A DNA stretch of 64,000 nucleotides from Knufia peltigerae (lineage: Eukaryota > Ascomycota > Eurotiomycetes > Chaetothyriales > Trichomeriaceae). The position numbers and the translations under genes were made by a program. Position 1 is the first letter of the stretch. Each line of letters opens with the position of its first letter. The DNA is taken from positions 1 through 64,000 of the forward strand of contig JAPDRN010000169.1 in NCBI GenBank assembly GCA_030247855.1. The letters are read 5' to 3'. A model generated the notes under the pieces. That model was given only the letters and a program-made list of their open reading frames with translations. It ran no database searches and was not told the DNA's origin. Below, piece by piece: positions 11,749 to 23,259 of the stretch.

Positions 11749-13498
11749 TCAAGGTGTATCCTCCGCCTGTCCTGCAGCGATCTTGACATTCCGTGCAGTA
11801 GAAGTTTTCCAAGCAGGTTTTCCCGAAAAGAAATACTCGTCGATCTGTTCCAAGGTCAAACGTGCAGTCTCGGGTACGAAGAAAAATGTCAACAGCAGCA
11901 TCGCAAAAGTCACGCCTAAGATCAGCATCTAGTCAGCCTCAGGTGACAAAGTATGTCTTTTTGCTTCGCTGCTGGAGTGAGATGCTTTGGACACAATGGT
12001 GAACATACCGGCATAGAAATAGCCCACAGTAAGACCCATATTGCCGTAATCCACGCTGAGCATGTAAGGACCATAGAAGCTTGCAGCGAATCCAAAAATC
12101 TGATAGACTGTAGTGGTAGACGCCTGACCATAGGTGCGAAGGCGGAGACTGTGTTGTTCTGGAGCAGCAATCCAGACGCTGGTGCCGATAAAAAGGCCAA
12201 ATAGGTAGGCCCATAGGAAGAGAAACACAAGGAGGATGACCTTGGCCTTACTGCTACTCTGGCCTAGCGTGGATCCAACGATTGCTATTATCAGCATACA
12301 CACGACCATGGTGCTGTAGCCGCAGAGCATGGAGAAACGGCGACCACCGTACTCGACGACAAGAGGGCCAAGGAGAGAGCCTGCCATCGTACAAGCCGCG
12401 ATAATGAAGTTGTTCAGGAACACATTGGGAACACCGACTTTAGCGAGGAAGATGGCTCCGTACGGTCCGGTGAATTTGCTCCCAGTGATGGCCAGGCCAA
12501 CCATGATTAGGCCGGAGGTAAAAGTACGTCTGAAATTGCCTCGACGGTAAATCTCAGTCCAGGTCGACGACGATGCGAGCGTCGTCTCCATCTCGATATG
12601 GCCTTGTACATCTTGAATCTGGAGTAGAATATCTGGATGGTCGACGGGGCGAGCGTAGAACCAGGCAAATGATCTTTTTGCGGCTTCGTCGCGACCCTTG
12701 GTGAGGAGCCACCGTGGCGACTCGGGAAACAGTAGTACACCAAAGCCCAGGATGAATGACAACGGGATCTGGCAGATGATTGGGATCTGCCATGCCAGGT
12801 TGCTGTGCGTGTAGGTCGAGGAGCCCCAGCAGACGGCCGCCGCGACGGCGTTGCCAGTGCCCAATCCGACGTTGTACAGAGCGAGAAGCATACCACGCTT
12901 CCTGGCCAATGTGCACTCTGCTCCGTAGACGGGGGCTGCAGCAATGATGTGACCCAACCCGACACCCCCGATACATTTACAGGCGAGGTATGCCGTGAGA
13001 TTTCCGGCCGTCCCAAGCATCCCTGCCGCGCCGATAGCTGCCAGGGCGGCACCAACTTGAATAGTTCCTCGGCGCCCAAGGAAGTTGCCTACGACGCCAC
13101 TGATCGCTCCGCCCAATGCGATGAAAAGAAGAGTCAGGGATACGAGGCCTTGTTGAAGAGCGGTTTGCGAGCAAACTACCGTGGTGACGCCGGTTATAGA
13201 ATCAGTCTTGGGTCCACAGTGGCCAAAGGACTTTTTGTAGGATGCCATCTGAAGAACAGTGCCGCCATAACCTGGACAAGTCGTCGTTAGAAGAAGCCCT
13301 TGGGGGAAGGCAATGTCTCGTCAGCTTACCGAGATCGAAATTGAAGATCCATCCAGCCAGAGCAATGAAGGAGGAGAAGGCGATCATTTGCCATGTGGTT
13401 TTCTGACGGGCGACGGCTGCGGACGGCTGTGCCTCATTGTGAGAGTGCTCAATGGTCTCAATGCCATCCTTGTGGATCTCTGTTCGCTGCGAAGTCAT
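11749..13498 (-). CDS. MFS transporter, sugar-porter family
   Basis: Three exons, complement(11749..11928, 11995..13271, 13330..13498), 541 aa. About twelve hydrophobic segments are visible. Family signatures include NFDLGYGGTVLQM at the exon 1/2 junction, the GNFLGRR loop after helix 2, PESPRWLLTKGR before the central loop and FFVPETARLTLEQID in the last exon. It is a plasma-membrane proton-coupled or facilitative transporter of a sugar, polyol or related small carboxylate (quinate-type porters belong to the same family). The last intron (66 nt) uses a GTGTCC donor and ends GACTAG; without it the protein loses its terminal helix and signature. Its upstream region carries the cluster-wide CCGCAAT motif at 13875-13886. 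Confidence 0.87.
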
Positions 13499-14183
13499 GT
13501 TGGAAGGCTTTAGAGGTTGTAAAGAACCTGGTGGATGAAGGAATGGATGGAACGAGCCACGAAGGGTTTGGAATGGAGAAGAATGAAAAACTGGAGGTGG
13601 TGCGCTGGCACAGGACTTATAATGACTTTCTATGGTCACACAGTACAGGAGCACGAGGCGAACTTTCAAGTATAGAAGCAGAAATCAGAGTCAACCATCA
13701 GCATTACTGACCCCAGGAGCAGCGCCAATCATCTCTTGGACAATCATCAACCTTCCGTCCCTGTCCCCGCGCGTCAATCTCATGGATTGATCCCCCATCA
13801 TGCTCCCCGCAGCATTCCCCACGCTCCAGCTCCTGTAGCGGACATCCTGCCCCGGCCCACGATTGTCAATGGTACCGCAATCGCGGCACTCGCTTCGATA
13901 AATCGGCTGGACCTAGCGTAAAAGGTTAATGAGGTCCCTCCTTTTCTCCAAGGAGGATCTGGGAAAGATTTGTTTGTACTCCGTACAGTACGGATGAACT
14001 GCTTCTGAGTAGTTTTTTGTGCTTGGGCGGAGGTGCTGGGGAAGTCAGATTACTGCCGATTTCTGAATCAATCATGTGTTTGGTTCGCTGGCTCTGGGGA
14101 GTGTCATACCAAGGAAGGAAGCTATTTCAGATGTGACCCTGGTTAAAGCCAATGATGTAGAATTTTGATGTCAATAGAGACAA
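13499..14183. promoter_or_regulatory. MFS gene promoter and amidohydrolase 3' flank
   Basis: About 685 bp. It contains CCGCAATCGCGG at 13875-13886, part of a GGTACCGCAATYRCGGC stretch shared with the SDR promoter at 10158-10174 (opposite strand). A 15-bp odd palindrome TCCGTACAGTACGGA lies at 13980-13994. An open frame at 13736-13921 is proline-rich noise over these motifs and was not called. Confidence 0.5.
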
Positions 14184-15188
14184 CTACAAGTTATTCTTCT
14201 CTTTAGAGAAAAGCAGCCGCCGCGCATTGCCAAAAGCTACGTTGTCTCGATCCTCCTTCTCAGAAAACACCTTCGGTAGCCACTCATCATGGTCCTTGGA
14301 TAGCCCGGTCACGATCCCCAGTGGCGTCCAAGGAAAATCTGTGCCGTAGAGAATCCGCTGAGGCGAGACATGCTGTAAAAGACCTGTCAACTGCTCGGGG
14401 AAAGGCCACCCTGCTGTATCAAAATAGAACTGCCGATTCAGCTGAGCATTCACTTTGTCGTAAGTCATTTCATCTCCCAGCCCGACGATAGGACTGGCAC
14501 CACACATGCGACGAATCAAGGGTGGTAGAGCACCACCACAATGTGAGAGAATATACGTGATGTTTGGGTACTTGGTGACGGTTCCAGAGATGAACAAGTT
14601 GGCCGCTGCTCGTGCTGTCTCGAAGAAAAATTCCAGCATGGGGCGAGGAATGTTGACCAAGGGGCTAGCTGCCTGACCCGTTCTCAAGCAAGGTGTAGTC
14701 GGGTGGATGAAGACAACGCTCCGGTTCTCATTGAGGGCAGCCATGACTGCATCAAATTCCGGATCGCCCAGATAAGTTCCATGATGGTTCGTCTCGACGA
14801 CAACACCGTCAGCATTGAGATCATTAGGGTCGAATATCGCCTTGATCTCTTCCAGGGTTCCCGCAACATCAGGGAGAGGGGTCGAGGCAAAGAATCCAAT
14901 TCGATCAGGACAACGCCGTTTGAAGTTTGCAGCCTCAACATTGCATTGCCGTGTGACAACCCGTGCTAATTCATCGTTGCCCTGTACGAGATGTGTACCG
15001 GGAGAAGTAATACTGAGGTAGGCCTTTTCGATATCGAGCGAGTCCATCATCGCGAGATGCGATTCCTCTGACCACGTTGGATATCCTGGCATACCATCAG
15101 GATGGGCGTGGCCATTTTCGATACACGTCTGGCGATACTTTTCTGGCACGTAGTGTGAATGCACGTCGATCTTCTTTGCAGGTGCCAT
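14184..15188 (-). CDS. amidohydrolase 2 family, decarboxylase-like
   Basis: Single-exon frame of 334 aa, the normal size for this family. Metal and active-site signatures of the ACMSD / gamma-resorcylate / 6-methylsalicylate decarboxylase group are visible: H10-x-H12 in the DVHSHY opening, H162 in FIHPTTP, H216 in SHCGG and D284 in YGTDFPW. Enzymes of this group are soluble TIM-barrel, usually Zn-dependent, C-C lyases that remove a carboxylate from aromatic or muconate-type acids. The fungal patulin decarboxylase belongs here. It is divergent from the flavin monooxygenase across about 555 bp with two CCGCAAT motifs, so both likely act in one pathway. The exact substrate cannot be told from sequence; a hydrolase role is a less likely alternative. 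Confidence 0.85.
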   Translation of the reverse strand: MAPAKKIDVHSHYVPEKYRQTCIENGHAHPDGMPGYPTWSEESHLAMMDSLDIEKAYLSITSPGTHLVQGNDELARVVTRQCNVEAANFKRRCPDRIGFFASTPLPDVAGTLEEIKAIFDPNDLNADGVVVETNHHGTYLGDPEFDAVMAALNENRSVVFIHPTTPCLRTGQAASPLVNIPRPMLEFFFETARAAANLFISGTVTKYPNITYILSHCGGALPPLIRRMCGASPIVGLGDEMTYDKVNAQLNRQFYFDTAGWPFPEQLTGLLQHVSPQRILYGTDFPWTPLGIVTGLSKDHDEWLPKVFSEKEDRDNVAFGNARRLLFSKEKNNL

Positions 15189-15743
15189 CTTGAGTTGGGT
15201 TCAGTATGCGGTTGAGGACGAAGTGTTCGAACAGCAATATAAATGACTTAGACAAAGTGAGGTCTAAATTTTAACCATCATTGACCTCGCTGACAACAAA
15301 GCGGCTAGCTACTTTATTCTAGGTAGCCAATCCTTCACGGAGATGTCTCGAAGATGAAAACTTCACTACTCGCGTCTTAGGAGGGGGGCCTGCATTGGAC
15401 TTCCGGGGAGAGGTCGGTACAGCAAAGAGGTGCAAGGGATATTCTTGTCTGAAGCAGTTGCCGCAATGATGGTGTTCGTGACCCGCAATTTTGCGGGACG
15501 CTATCAAGGGAGGGGAAATGGAGATTGGGGTTCCAGACCCCTTAGCCAACAGCCTCGCGGGAAGCGCACAGCACCATCCAGACTGTGGCCATCTCGTATC
15601 TTCAATTAAAAGAGTACACATAGCAGCGTGTGCAAACACTGCTGCTTATCATTGTCGTCGCCGTTCAACCAAGTGTTTGTCGTCTTCACCATCCTAATAT
15701 CTATTGCCTGAATCATCAACAAAACACTTCAATTAAAGCAACA
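15189..15743. promoter_or_regulatory. divergent promoter, amidohydrolase and monooxygenase
   Basis: About 555 bp with CCGCAATGATGG at 15461-15472 and the palindromic CCGCAATTTTGCGG at 15483-15496, 22 bases apart. Both contain the core found in the SDR and MFS promoters. Confidence 0.5.
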
Positions 15744-17764
15744 ATGGTGGCAGCGCCCCAGGCCTTCTCAAAGATAACGTCCGAGTCCATCCAGAATGAC
15801 AAGGCTCGACATAGTCAGCATCCTCCAGCAGGCAAACCACTGTTCTCTGAACGCAAAGTTCGCATCATATGTATCGGTGCCGGTGCCTCGGGTCTATGCT
15901 TCGCCTATAAACTGCAACGATCTTTTCGGAACTTTGAGCTGATAATATACGAGAAGAACCCAGCGGTCTCTGGTACCTGGTGGGAGAATACCTATCCCGG
16001 GTGAGTTTGCCTCCAGGCTATGTACCTGCTATCTAACGGCAAAATCAAGATGTGCTTGCGATGTTCCTGCTCATAACTACACCTTCTCCTGGGAACCATC
16101 GGTAGATGCCACCGCTGTCTATGTCTCGTCACAAGAATTATTCCAGTACTTCGACAGATTTGCGACCAAGTATAACCTGCACAAGTACGTCCAGCTAGAG
16201 CATCAGGTCATTGGAGCAAAGTGGAACGGAAATTCGTGGGACGTGGACATCCAAAACCGCACGAATGATCACGTCTTTCAGGCACAATGTGATATTCTGA
16301 TCAACGCTTCCGGCATCCTGAACAACTGGAAATGGCCGGTTATCCCCGGTCTCAATGAATTCAAAGGACAGCTGTTGCACAGTGCGAATTGGAATTCAAA
16401 TGTCGATCTACACGGAAAAACGGTGGGGTTGATTGGGAACGGGTAAGTGGTCGAACTCTTCCCGACGAATTTCAGCATATTTCAAAGTTTCCCATGACTG
16501 ATTATCATCACAGGTCTTCGGGGATCCAGATATTGCCCGCTATTCAACCTGAAGTCAATAAAGTAGTCACCTTCATCCGAGGCGCAACCTGGATTTCACC
16601 AGTCCAGGGACTCGATCAACACAACTACACCGAGGAAGAACGGCGTTTGTTCCGCAACGAACCTTCCCAATTAACGGCATACCGTAAAATGAACGAGACC
16701 AGTATGAACTGCCTCTTCGGAACCTTTATCAAAGGGTCCAAGACTCAGCTCGACACCCGCGTCGACCTGACAACAAAGATGCGAACGAAACTAAAAGGTA
16801 CAGGGCTGGAATCCAAGCTCATCCCACAGTGGAGTCCTGGCTGTCGTAGATTGACGCCAGGAATCAACTATCTCGAGGCCCTCGGTCAACCGAACGTGCA
16901 AGTGGTCGCCGGGGAGGTCAGTCGCATTACAGAGACTGGATGTACCGACAAGAATGGTGTCTCGCATCCACTGGATGTATTGATCTGTGCTACTGGCTTC
17001 GACGTATCGTTTAAGCCTCGCTTTCCCATTGTCGGTTTAACTGGGGATCTGCAGAACCAGTGGGCAAAGGAACCAAAGAGTTATCTAGGAACTGCGGCCG
17101 CCGGTGTACCCAACTACATGCTCTTCTTGGGACCCAACTGCCCTATAGGGAATGGTCCGGTGCTACGAGTTATTGGTAAGAAGAACCACTGATACGCTGC
17201 TGGCGCTCATCCCCCAATCATCAATGGAGCTTCACTAACTTACTCCCCCTCACAGAGGTCCAGGCCGATTACATGTTACACTGGATCGATCGTTGGCAGA
17301 CGGAGAACATCCGCAGCTTCTCTCCCAAAGTGGCCGCGGTGGATGACTTTGTGGAGCACGTCAACGACTATATGAACTGCACCGTGTGGACGGAAGACTG
17401 TCGGTCATGGTACAAGAACGGCACCGCGGACGGCAGGGTCACCGCCCTCTGGCCCGGTAGTTCCCTGCATTTCATGGAGACAATGGAATATCCTCGCCAC
17501 GATGACTTTGATGTCACTTACAATGGCAATCGTTTCTCGTGGATGGGTAATGGCTACAGCCAGACAGAATTGGACTCTGGTGCAGACTGGGCTTATTACA
17601 TTCGTGATGCAGATGATAGCCCTGCCCTAGGGAGGTCTATGCGCAGAATCGCAAAGACTGGCCGAGATGAAAACCACACAAAGGAATCAGTTACTGCTGA
17701 GGAGAAGAAGCCGACGAGTGAAGTTCGAGAGATTCAAACGAATGGTCCTATAGTTGCTGCGTAG
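15744..17764 (+). CDS. Baeyer-Villiger-type flavin monooxygenase
   Basis: Four exons, join(15744..16000, 16050..16442, 16514..17175, 17256..17764), 606 aa. The FAD-binding motif GAGASG is at residues 45-50. A GTWWENTYPG/CACDVPAHNY block follows, and GNGSSG forms the second nucleotide-binding (NADPH) motif, restored across intron 2. The BVMO fingerprint F-x-G-x3-H-x3-W is present near residue 190 (FKGQLLHSANW), though the usual P/D after W is N. These NADPH-dependent enzymes insert oxygen next to a ketone or hydroxylate heteroatoms. The C-terminal tail is charged and extends beyond the fold. With the neighbouring decarboxylase, SDRs and transporter it fits a small degradative or tailoring pathway. 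Confidence 0.9.
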
Positions 17765-18370
17765 GAAGAAGTAAGTAGACAGGAAACATCATCGTGTAGG
17801 TTAGAAAGCTCCTAGTTAAAGAAGGGGGCTCTATGAAGCAATGCCTTCTTCTTTTCTCTTCATGGTAATTAGCGGGGATGAAATGGGAGATGGCAGTTAT
17901 AACGCTAAATGCGAGACTTGTCGTATTTAATATTGTAGTTGTGGTCGCTAGATAAGCGAATTGATATCTCATAGGGTCAGGCACTCCGAAGAGAACCAAT
18001 CTATTAATTCTAACTACACCACGACCCGCTCTAGATCCTTCCTGATATCGACATATGTAGAGGTTGCATATATACTATAAGTGAAACCCTTAACACCATC
18101 GAACTCGCTGTCTTGGTAAGTGCACTAGGACCGTTTAGAGTGCATCCAGTTACGCGGAGGGTTCTAAGAAGTCATGGGAGGGTCAAGGACTACGAGGACA
18201 TCAGCAAGTGACTGCCGCGGATCAGGTGAAGCCGAAATCAATTCCTTTCAATTAGGAACATCTACTGTAATATCGTGTGCAGTTAATGGCCATCAGAAAT
18301 TCTCCTATATGATAGAGGGAGGTGAGCGGACCTCAAGAGCGGCGTGGCGCGGGTAAGACGCCAAGGGCGG
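17765..18370. other. intergenic flank of the AT-rich block
   Basis: The 3' flank of the monooxygenase gene. Composition is normal until roughly 18360, where it shifts abruptly to A/T. The short open frame near 18174 has no recognisable features. Confidence 0.4.
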
Positions 18371-20400
18371 TGGGCAGTCAATTTATTGTGCTTTGCAAAA
18401 TTCCGTAAAAACCTTATTTTTTTGCAAGTTATATGAAATCTGCATACCGCCATATGGCCTATATCAACAAACTCATCCTGCAGCCACAATAACCCTAGAT
18501 AGCACTATAATTTACTGCAATATATCGTAACTACATATAAACATGATGTTAAATCGTATAAGGCGCATAATAACTCTATCCTATTAACTCTAGGAGTCAT
18601 TAATCTCCTAATCACTCCGCGAGACCCTTATTACTTATAACGCTCGTATAAAGCGTAAAAGTGATAGTAATAGCCTTATAATAAGAGCTAATAAAGTAAG
18701 TTTAAAGTGTTACACTATATCTTTAAGCCCTTATCCCTCTTAAATAGCTAGTTCTAACCTACTAAAGTTATTAGAGTCACTAGAGTTATTATTAAGACTA
18801 AGTATTAAGGAGAACATTATATTATAAGTATAAAAAGCGTTAAATTTTCTTAATAAGGATAATAAAGTTTTATCTATATTTAGTAATATTAAAGAAAATA
18901 ATAAAGAGAAAGAAGAGATATTAATATAAGCTTCTCTATTAGTGTAACTTAGTTATTAATTAAATACTTTACTATATATTATAAAGAATAACTTAAGTCT
19001 AACTAATATAGACTCTATTAAATTAGTCTTTAAGATTAATAAACTTTTCTATAATATCACTATAAAAATCTTTATTAAAAAGATTAAGATTCTTAGTATA
19101 AAAGTATTATATTAAGGTTTTAATATTATTAATACACTCTTTAAGTATAAAGATTAACTTAAGTATTAATATAATAACTATAATTAGAAGACTTATAAAT
19201 TATAACTCTCTATCTTTAGGGGTAAGTTCATAATTAAATAAGGTAATAAAAAGCTTTATTTCTTAACTATAAAGACTTAGGAACACTTTAAGAAAGCCTA
19301 TTAAAAGTGATAAGAGCTTTATTATACTTAAAAAGATAGTTATAAGAGTAAAACTAAACTTAATATATATTTAGCACTAATATACTTAATTATTAAGAAG
19401 CTAAAATAATATTAATTAACTAGTTAATATAGCTTATTTAGTAAGAATATTTTAATATTATTATTATCTTATGATAATATCTCCTTAATTTATTATCTTA
19501 ACTTAATCTAAATATATTATTATTATAAGGAAAAGACTAAAAATAAAAGGTTAAAGAGTAAGGTAATCTTTATAACATAATAATAGTAAGAAGAAAAATA
19601 ACTTTAGGCATAAAAAGAGGTTATCACTAAAGTAAGTTTCCTTAATATCTTAAAGAGACATTATTATAAGTTAAAGAATTATAAAAACTACTCTTATCTA
19701 TATATTAATTATAGAGAATAGTATTTTCCTTTATTCACACTATTAGTTTAGTATTAAAGTAATATAATTATAAAGAAAATTCCTAATATAATAGCTAACT
19801 AAGTACTAAATATAATTATAGTGACCCTTCTCTTAGAACAAAATAAAAATAAGAAACATTATAATACTATATATTAATCTTTACTTATTTACTTACTAAA
19901 CTATATATATTTATTTATACTTAATATTAAAGAAATCCTATTAATAAGTTACTTAGTATAACTTTCTATATATACTTATTAATCTTCGCTATTAATAGTT
20001 ATTATTACTCTTATTAAGCCTTAATTAAGCCCTTTATAATGAGAGAGTAATAATAATTAAAATATATAGAAATACTTTAATTAGTTAGTGACTAAATATT
20101 CTATTTATATATTTAAGTTACTAAAAATTAAGCTCTTTATTATAGATTATAGATAGAGCTTCTCTAATTTATAAATATATATAAATAAATATTAGAAGGC
20201 TATAACTATTTTAGCTAGTTTTATAATTAAAATTCGTAATAACCTTAAGGAATTTATGTGTTTAGCTATAATAAGTGAAGACAGTTTTAATAATAGTATA
20301 AATAAATATTTAATAAGTATTATATTATTAAAGAATAATAGTTAATAAGGCCTTATTATATAACTTAGTATAATATTATAATTATTTTATGTGTTACTAT
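18371..20400. repeat. AT-rich block, probably RIP-degraded repeat DNA
   Basis: About 2 kb made almost entirely of A and T with stop codons in all frames; no open frame of 60 codons exists on either strand between about 18490 and 20400. Both edges are sharp: normal sequence ends near 18370-18420 and resumes near 20402. Such blocks in filamentous ascomycetes usually come from repeat-induced point mutation (C to T) of transposon copies. I could not recognise the parent element. The block lies immediately upstream of the recombinase gene, so it may mark either old transposon insertion beside it or part of a larger element's left end. Confidence 0.7.
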
Positions 20401-20931
20401 TTTACACTATATTCTTCAAGTCTGTGTCCTGGCGCAAAGGGTGCCGTTTCGCGACGACGTCCGTAGCCGCTTTTGCGATCCCTTTCCACCGGCCGGCTCC
20501 ACCTGTCCCTCGCCGCTTTTGACGATTTGACGTACAATCTTCCTCTCTCACCCGACCCTCTCTCAGACCCCCCTCTCTCTCTCTTTCGGCGTGTCTCACG
20601 TCACAATCTCAAAAGCATGCGTTGGCGACCTCCCACCCATGTCGAAGATCCTAGGAGTGAGACTCGTGGACGTCTCCCGAATTTCAAATTGTTTGCAGTT
20701 CTCCTGCCATCCCTCCGTCGAAATGCCCCCGCTCATCAAACGGAGTCGGAAGTCAAACTGGCTTCAGGCGACGCCCTGATGCACCTGCCCTTTGCCAACC
20801 GCTGTGCTAGCTGCACGAGCCCTGGATGAGATATATATACGACGGCATCGCCAACATGCCGACCTCACTTTCGTCACTTCCTCCTATTCCTCTTCACTTG
20901 TCCGATCCGTCCCTGCGTATGCTCAAGCCAC
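20401..20931. promoter_or_regulatory. promoter region of the recombinase gene
   Basis: Normal-composition sequence starting exactly where the AT-rich block stops. It has a CT-rich tract at about 20545-20590 and a TATATATA at 20832-20839, about 95 bases before the recombinase ATG. A left terminus of a mobile element would be expected here or in the adjoining AT block, but no target-site repeat could be shown from one side. Confidence 0.45.
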
Positions 20932-23259
20932 ATGCCTCGCCGAAAGAAGTTTACCACTGTCAACCTGAGTTCCGGGGGTTCATACTCCGGCCATACTACT
21001 GATGACGTCTGTACACTTGACGTCCTCGCCCGGAAATATGAGGAGGCCTTGTTGGAAACCCGTCCCACGACGCTGTATGCACCGAATACTATCTACCACG
21101 TTGACCGCATTCAGCGCCTCTTCGAGGAGTACGTGCCATGACCTGATAGTTGGGGACATCTGTTGACTCTGCAAAGATACTGTGACAAGTTCCAGCTTGA
21201 TCCACAAGAGACCCTGCGCGAGTGTGCCACGGCTCGGATGGAGAACTTCCTACATTGGTTGCTCCGGACGTACACGATCAAGAAAACCAGTACACTGACG
21301 ACCTACTGGCGGCAATTGAGTCAGCTGTACATTATGTGGACACAGCGTCGAATGGACCCGGCTGTCATGAGGCAAATCTTCGTGGTACGTAACACAGGGA
21401 ATACTGTATACCGCCAGACCGCTGAAGCTACAGTTCATTGAAGGGCCATTGACGGAAGAATATGGCCTGGACAATGAGGAGATCGAGAAGCCTCTCATGG
21501 AGGCGGACGATTTCGTCGAGCTCATCCGTTACCACTGGGCCTCGGATATCAACTGGTTTCCCAATGAACGGCAACGACTCCAGTTGGCGGCGATTCTGTT
21601 GCTGGCAGCGTTCACCGGGTCTCGACCTCAAGCCCTGCTGGACTTGACCTACCGCGACCTGGACCTCTACATCGAGAAGGACGCCGAGACTCGTGTCGAC
21701 ATGCTGCGCTTGGGGGTGAAATTGACCAAGACTAAGTCCCGCCAGAAGCGGAAACGACCGTGAGTACCACTCGGTTGGGGAGTTCTTGTGGCTAACCCTG
21801 CTACAAAGGAAAACGTACACCTTCAATTTGGACGACAACCCAATCTTCTGTGTCATCACCCACATTGTCAGCTTGGCCTTCGATGACTCGGCTTTCGGGC
21901 CGCCCGATCTGAAGTCACCCGATGTTCTCTTCCGTCTCCGGGCGCGGCGGGAAAAGGGATGTCAGCCGATCCCGTGGAGAAAGGAGATGCTTGACGTGCC
22001 TATTTTTCGCCGTGCGATCGCCACCAAGGAAGGCGTCAAGACCTCACCAGACAGAGCTCTGACCTACAACGTCTATCAGGCATGGGTCAAGCGTCTAGGT
22101 GAGGCGTTGGGTTACCTCCAGACGCTGACGACGTACTGCCTCCGCCGAGCTCTGGGCAACGCTATCAATGGTAGGTGATCCTCTCCAATAGTTCTTCTGA
22201 GCAGAGTTCAAACTGCTAACGCAAATACTTGGCTCAGATGATCCCAAATCCAACGCCGCTGTCCGCAACCTTGCCCTAGATCATGTTGGATCTTCCACGA
22301 TCTTCGAACGGAACTACCTGTCTCGGATGATCCGCTACAGTACGCAAGACGCGTTCTGGAACCGGGAGGCTGATCCGCAGGCGGCCAAATCAGGCGGCCG
22401 CATCGGCCGTCTCCGCGATCCGAACCGACCGAGAAAGCTCACCAACGAACAGGGTCAGCAGGTTCGACGCTTGCCTTCTGTCCACCGACTTCTGGAGTCG
22501 CGAGATCGGGTTCGCGGTGTCATCCTTCGGGAGTTTGGCTTTCTTCGAATGGCGATCGGAGAACCAATCCATACCGAGTACAAGAAGTTGGAACGTATGG
22601 TTAACAGCACGATTCGAGCTGAGGAACGAGCTCTGTTGAAGTGTATTCAGCGGCAGTACGACAAATCAGCGCCTGTTGAGGCGATTCAGCGACAGATCAA
22701 AGGAACCTCAGCTGAAGGGCAAGAGCTTACTTCAGAGTCCACCCCGATGCAGATCAAAATCCCTGAACGACGGCAGATTGCGGAAGCGGCCATGAGCGAC
22801 CCCGCTGTATTCACCGGTCCCAAGGCTCTGTCCCGGCACATAAAATGTTCCGCAACCATGATCTCACTATGTCGACAACGTGAAGGGCGACGTGAAACAC
22901 GACGTGAAAGACTGTCTAGGAAATATTCACGTTCCACAGGAGAAACAGACACAGCGACTACTGTAGTCTCTACGCCGACTCTGCCGCTCTCGTCGACGCC
23001 CGAAGGCTGCGTGCCGTTGACGTGTCAGGAATTTCAATGCCTCTTCTGTCTCTGCAGTAATCTCCCCCAGGAAGATCGGGAGAAACGGTATGCCGGTAAA
23101 CACTCGCTCCAGCGACACGCCGAACGCTGTCGCCTCCGACACTTTCAAGAAAAGGATCGAATTCCTTGCCCCGACAAGGTGGCTTGCCGTGGAATGGTTT
23201 TCGAGGGAAAATCGCACTTCAAGAACCATGCCGCCTCGGCACACCTTTTTGTCTTATAA
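20932..23259 (+). CDS. DUF3435 tyrosine recombinase (Starship captain-like)
   Basis: Five exons, join(20932..21128, 21177..21384, 21434..21759, 21809..22170, 22238..23259), 704 aa. Introns are 48, 49, 49 and 67 nt. An in-frame TGA at 21139 falls inside the first intron (GTACGT donor, TTGAC branch), and splicing restores FEEYCDKFQLDP. Catalytic residues fit a tyrosine recombinase: R199 in AAFTGSRPQALLDL, R356/R357 in TTYCLRRALGNAIN, H380 in LALDHVGSS and Y391 in FERNYLSRMIRY. The C-terminus has a cysteine/histidine-rich zinc-finger-like segment (CLFC ... H ... C ... H). DUF3435 proteins are the captains that excise and integrate Starship giant transposons, normally the first gene at the left end and reading inward. 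The frame appears intact. Whether it mobilises an element here is inference. Confidence 0.88.

Noticed and set aside
11561..11932. Plus-strand frame over the end of the MFS gene
   Set aside because: It is antisense to the last exon, which encodes the conserved VPET/LEQID motif on the minus strand.
20395..20410. TTAC-type Starship target-site motif at the edge of the AT block
   Set aside because: The local TTAC sequences do not fit TTAC(N7)A and no matching right-end copy is visible, so no boundary can be claimed.
21129..21176. In-frame stop codon suggesting the recombinase gene is dead
   Set aside because: The stop lies in a 48-nt intron with a GTACGT donor, a TTGAC branch site and an AAAG acceptor; removing it restores the conserved FEEYCDKFQLDP frame.
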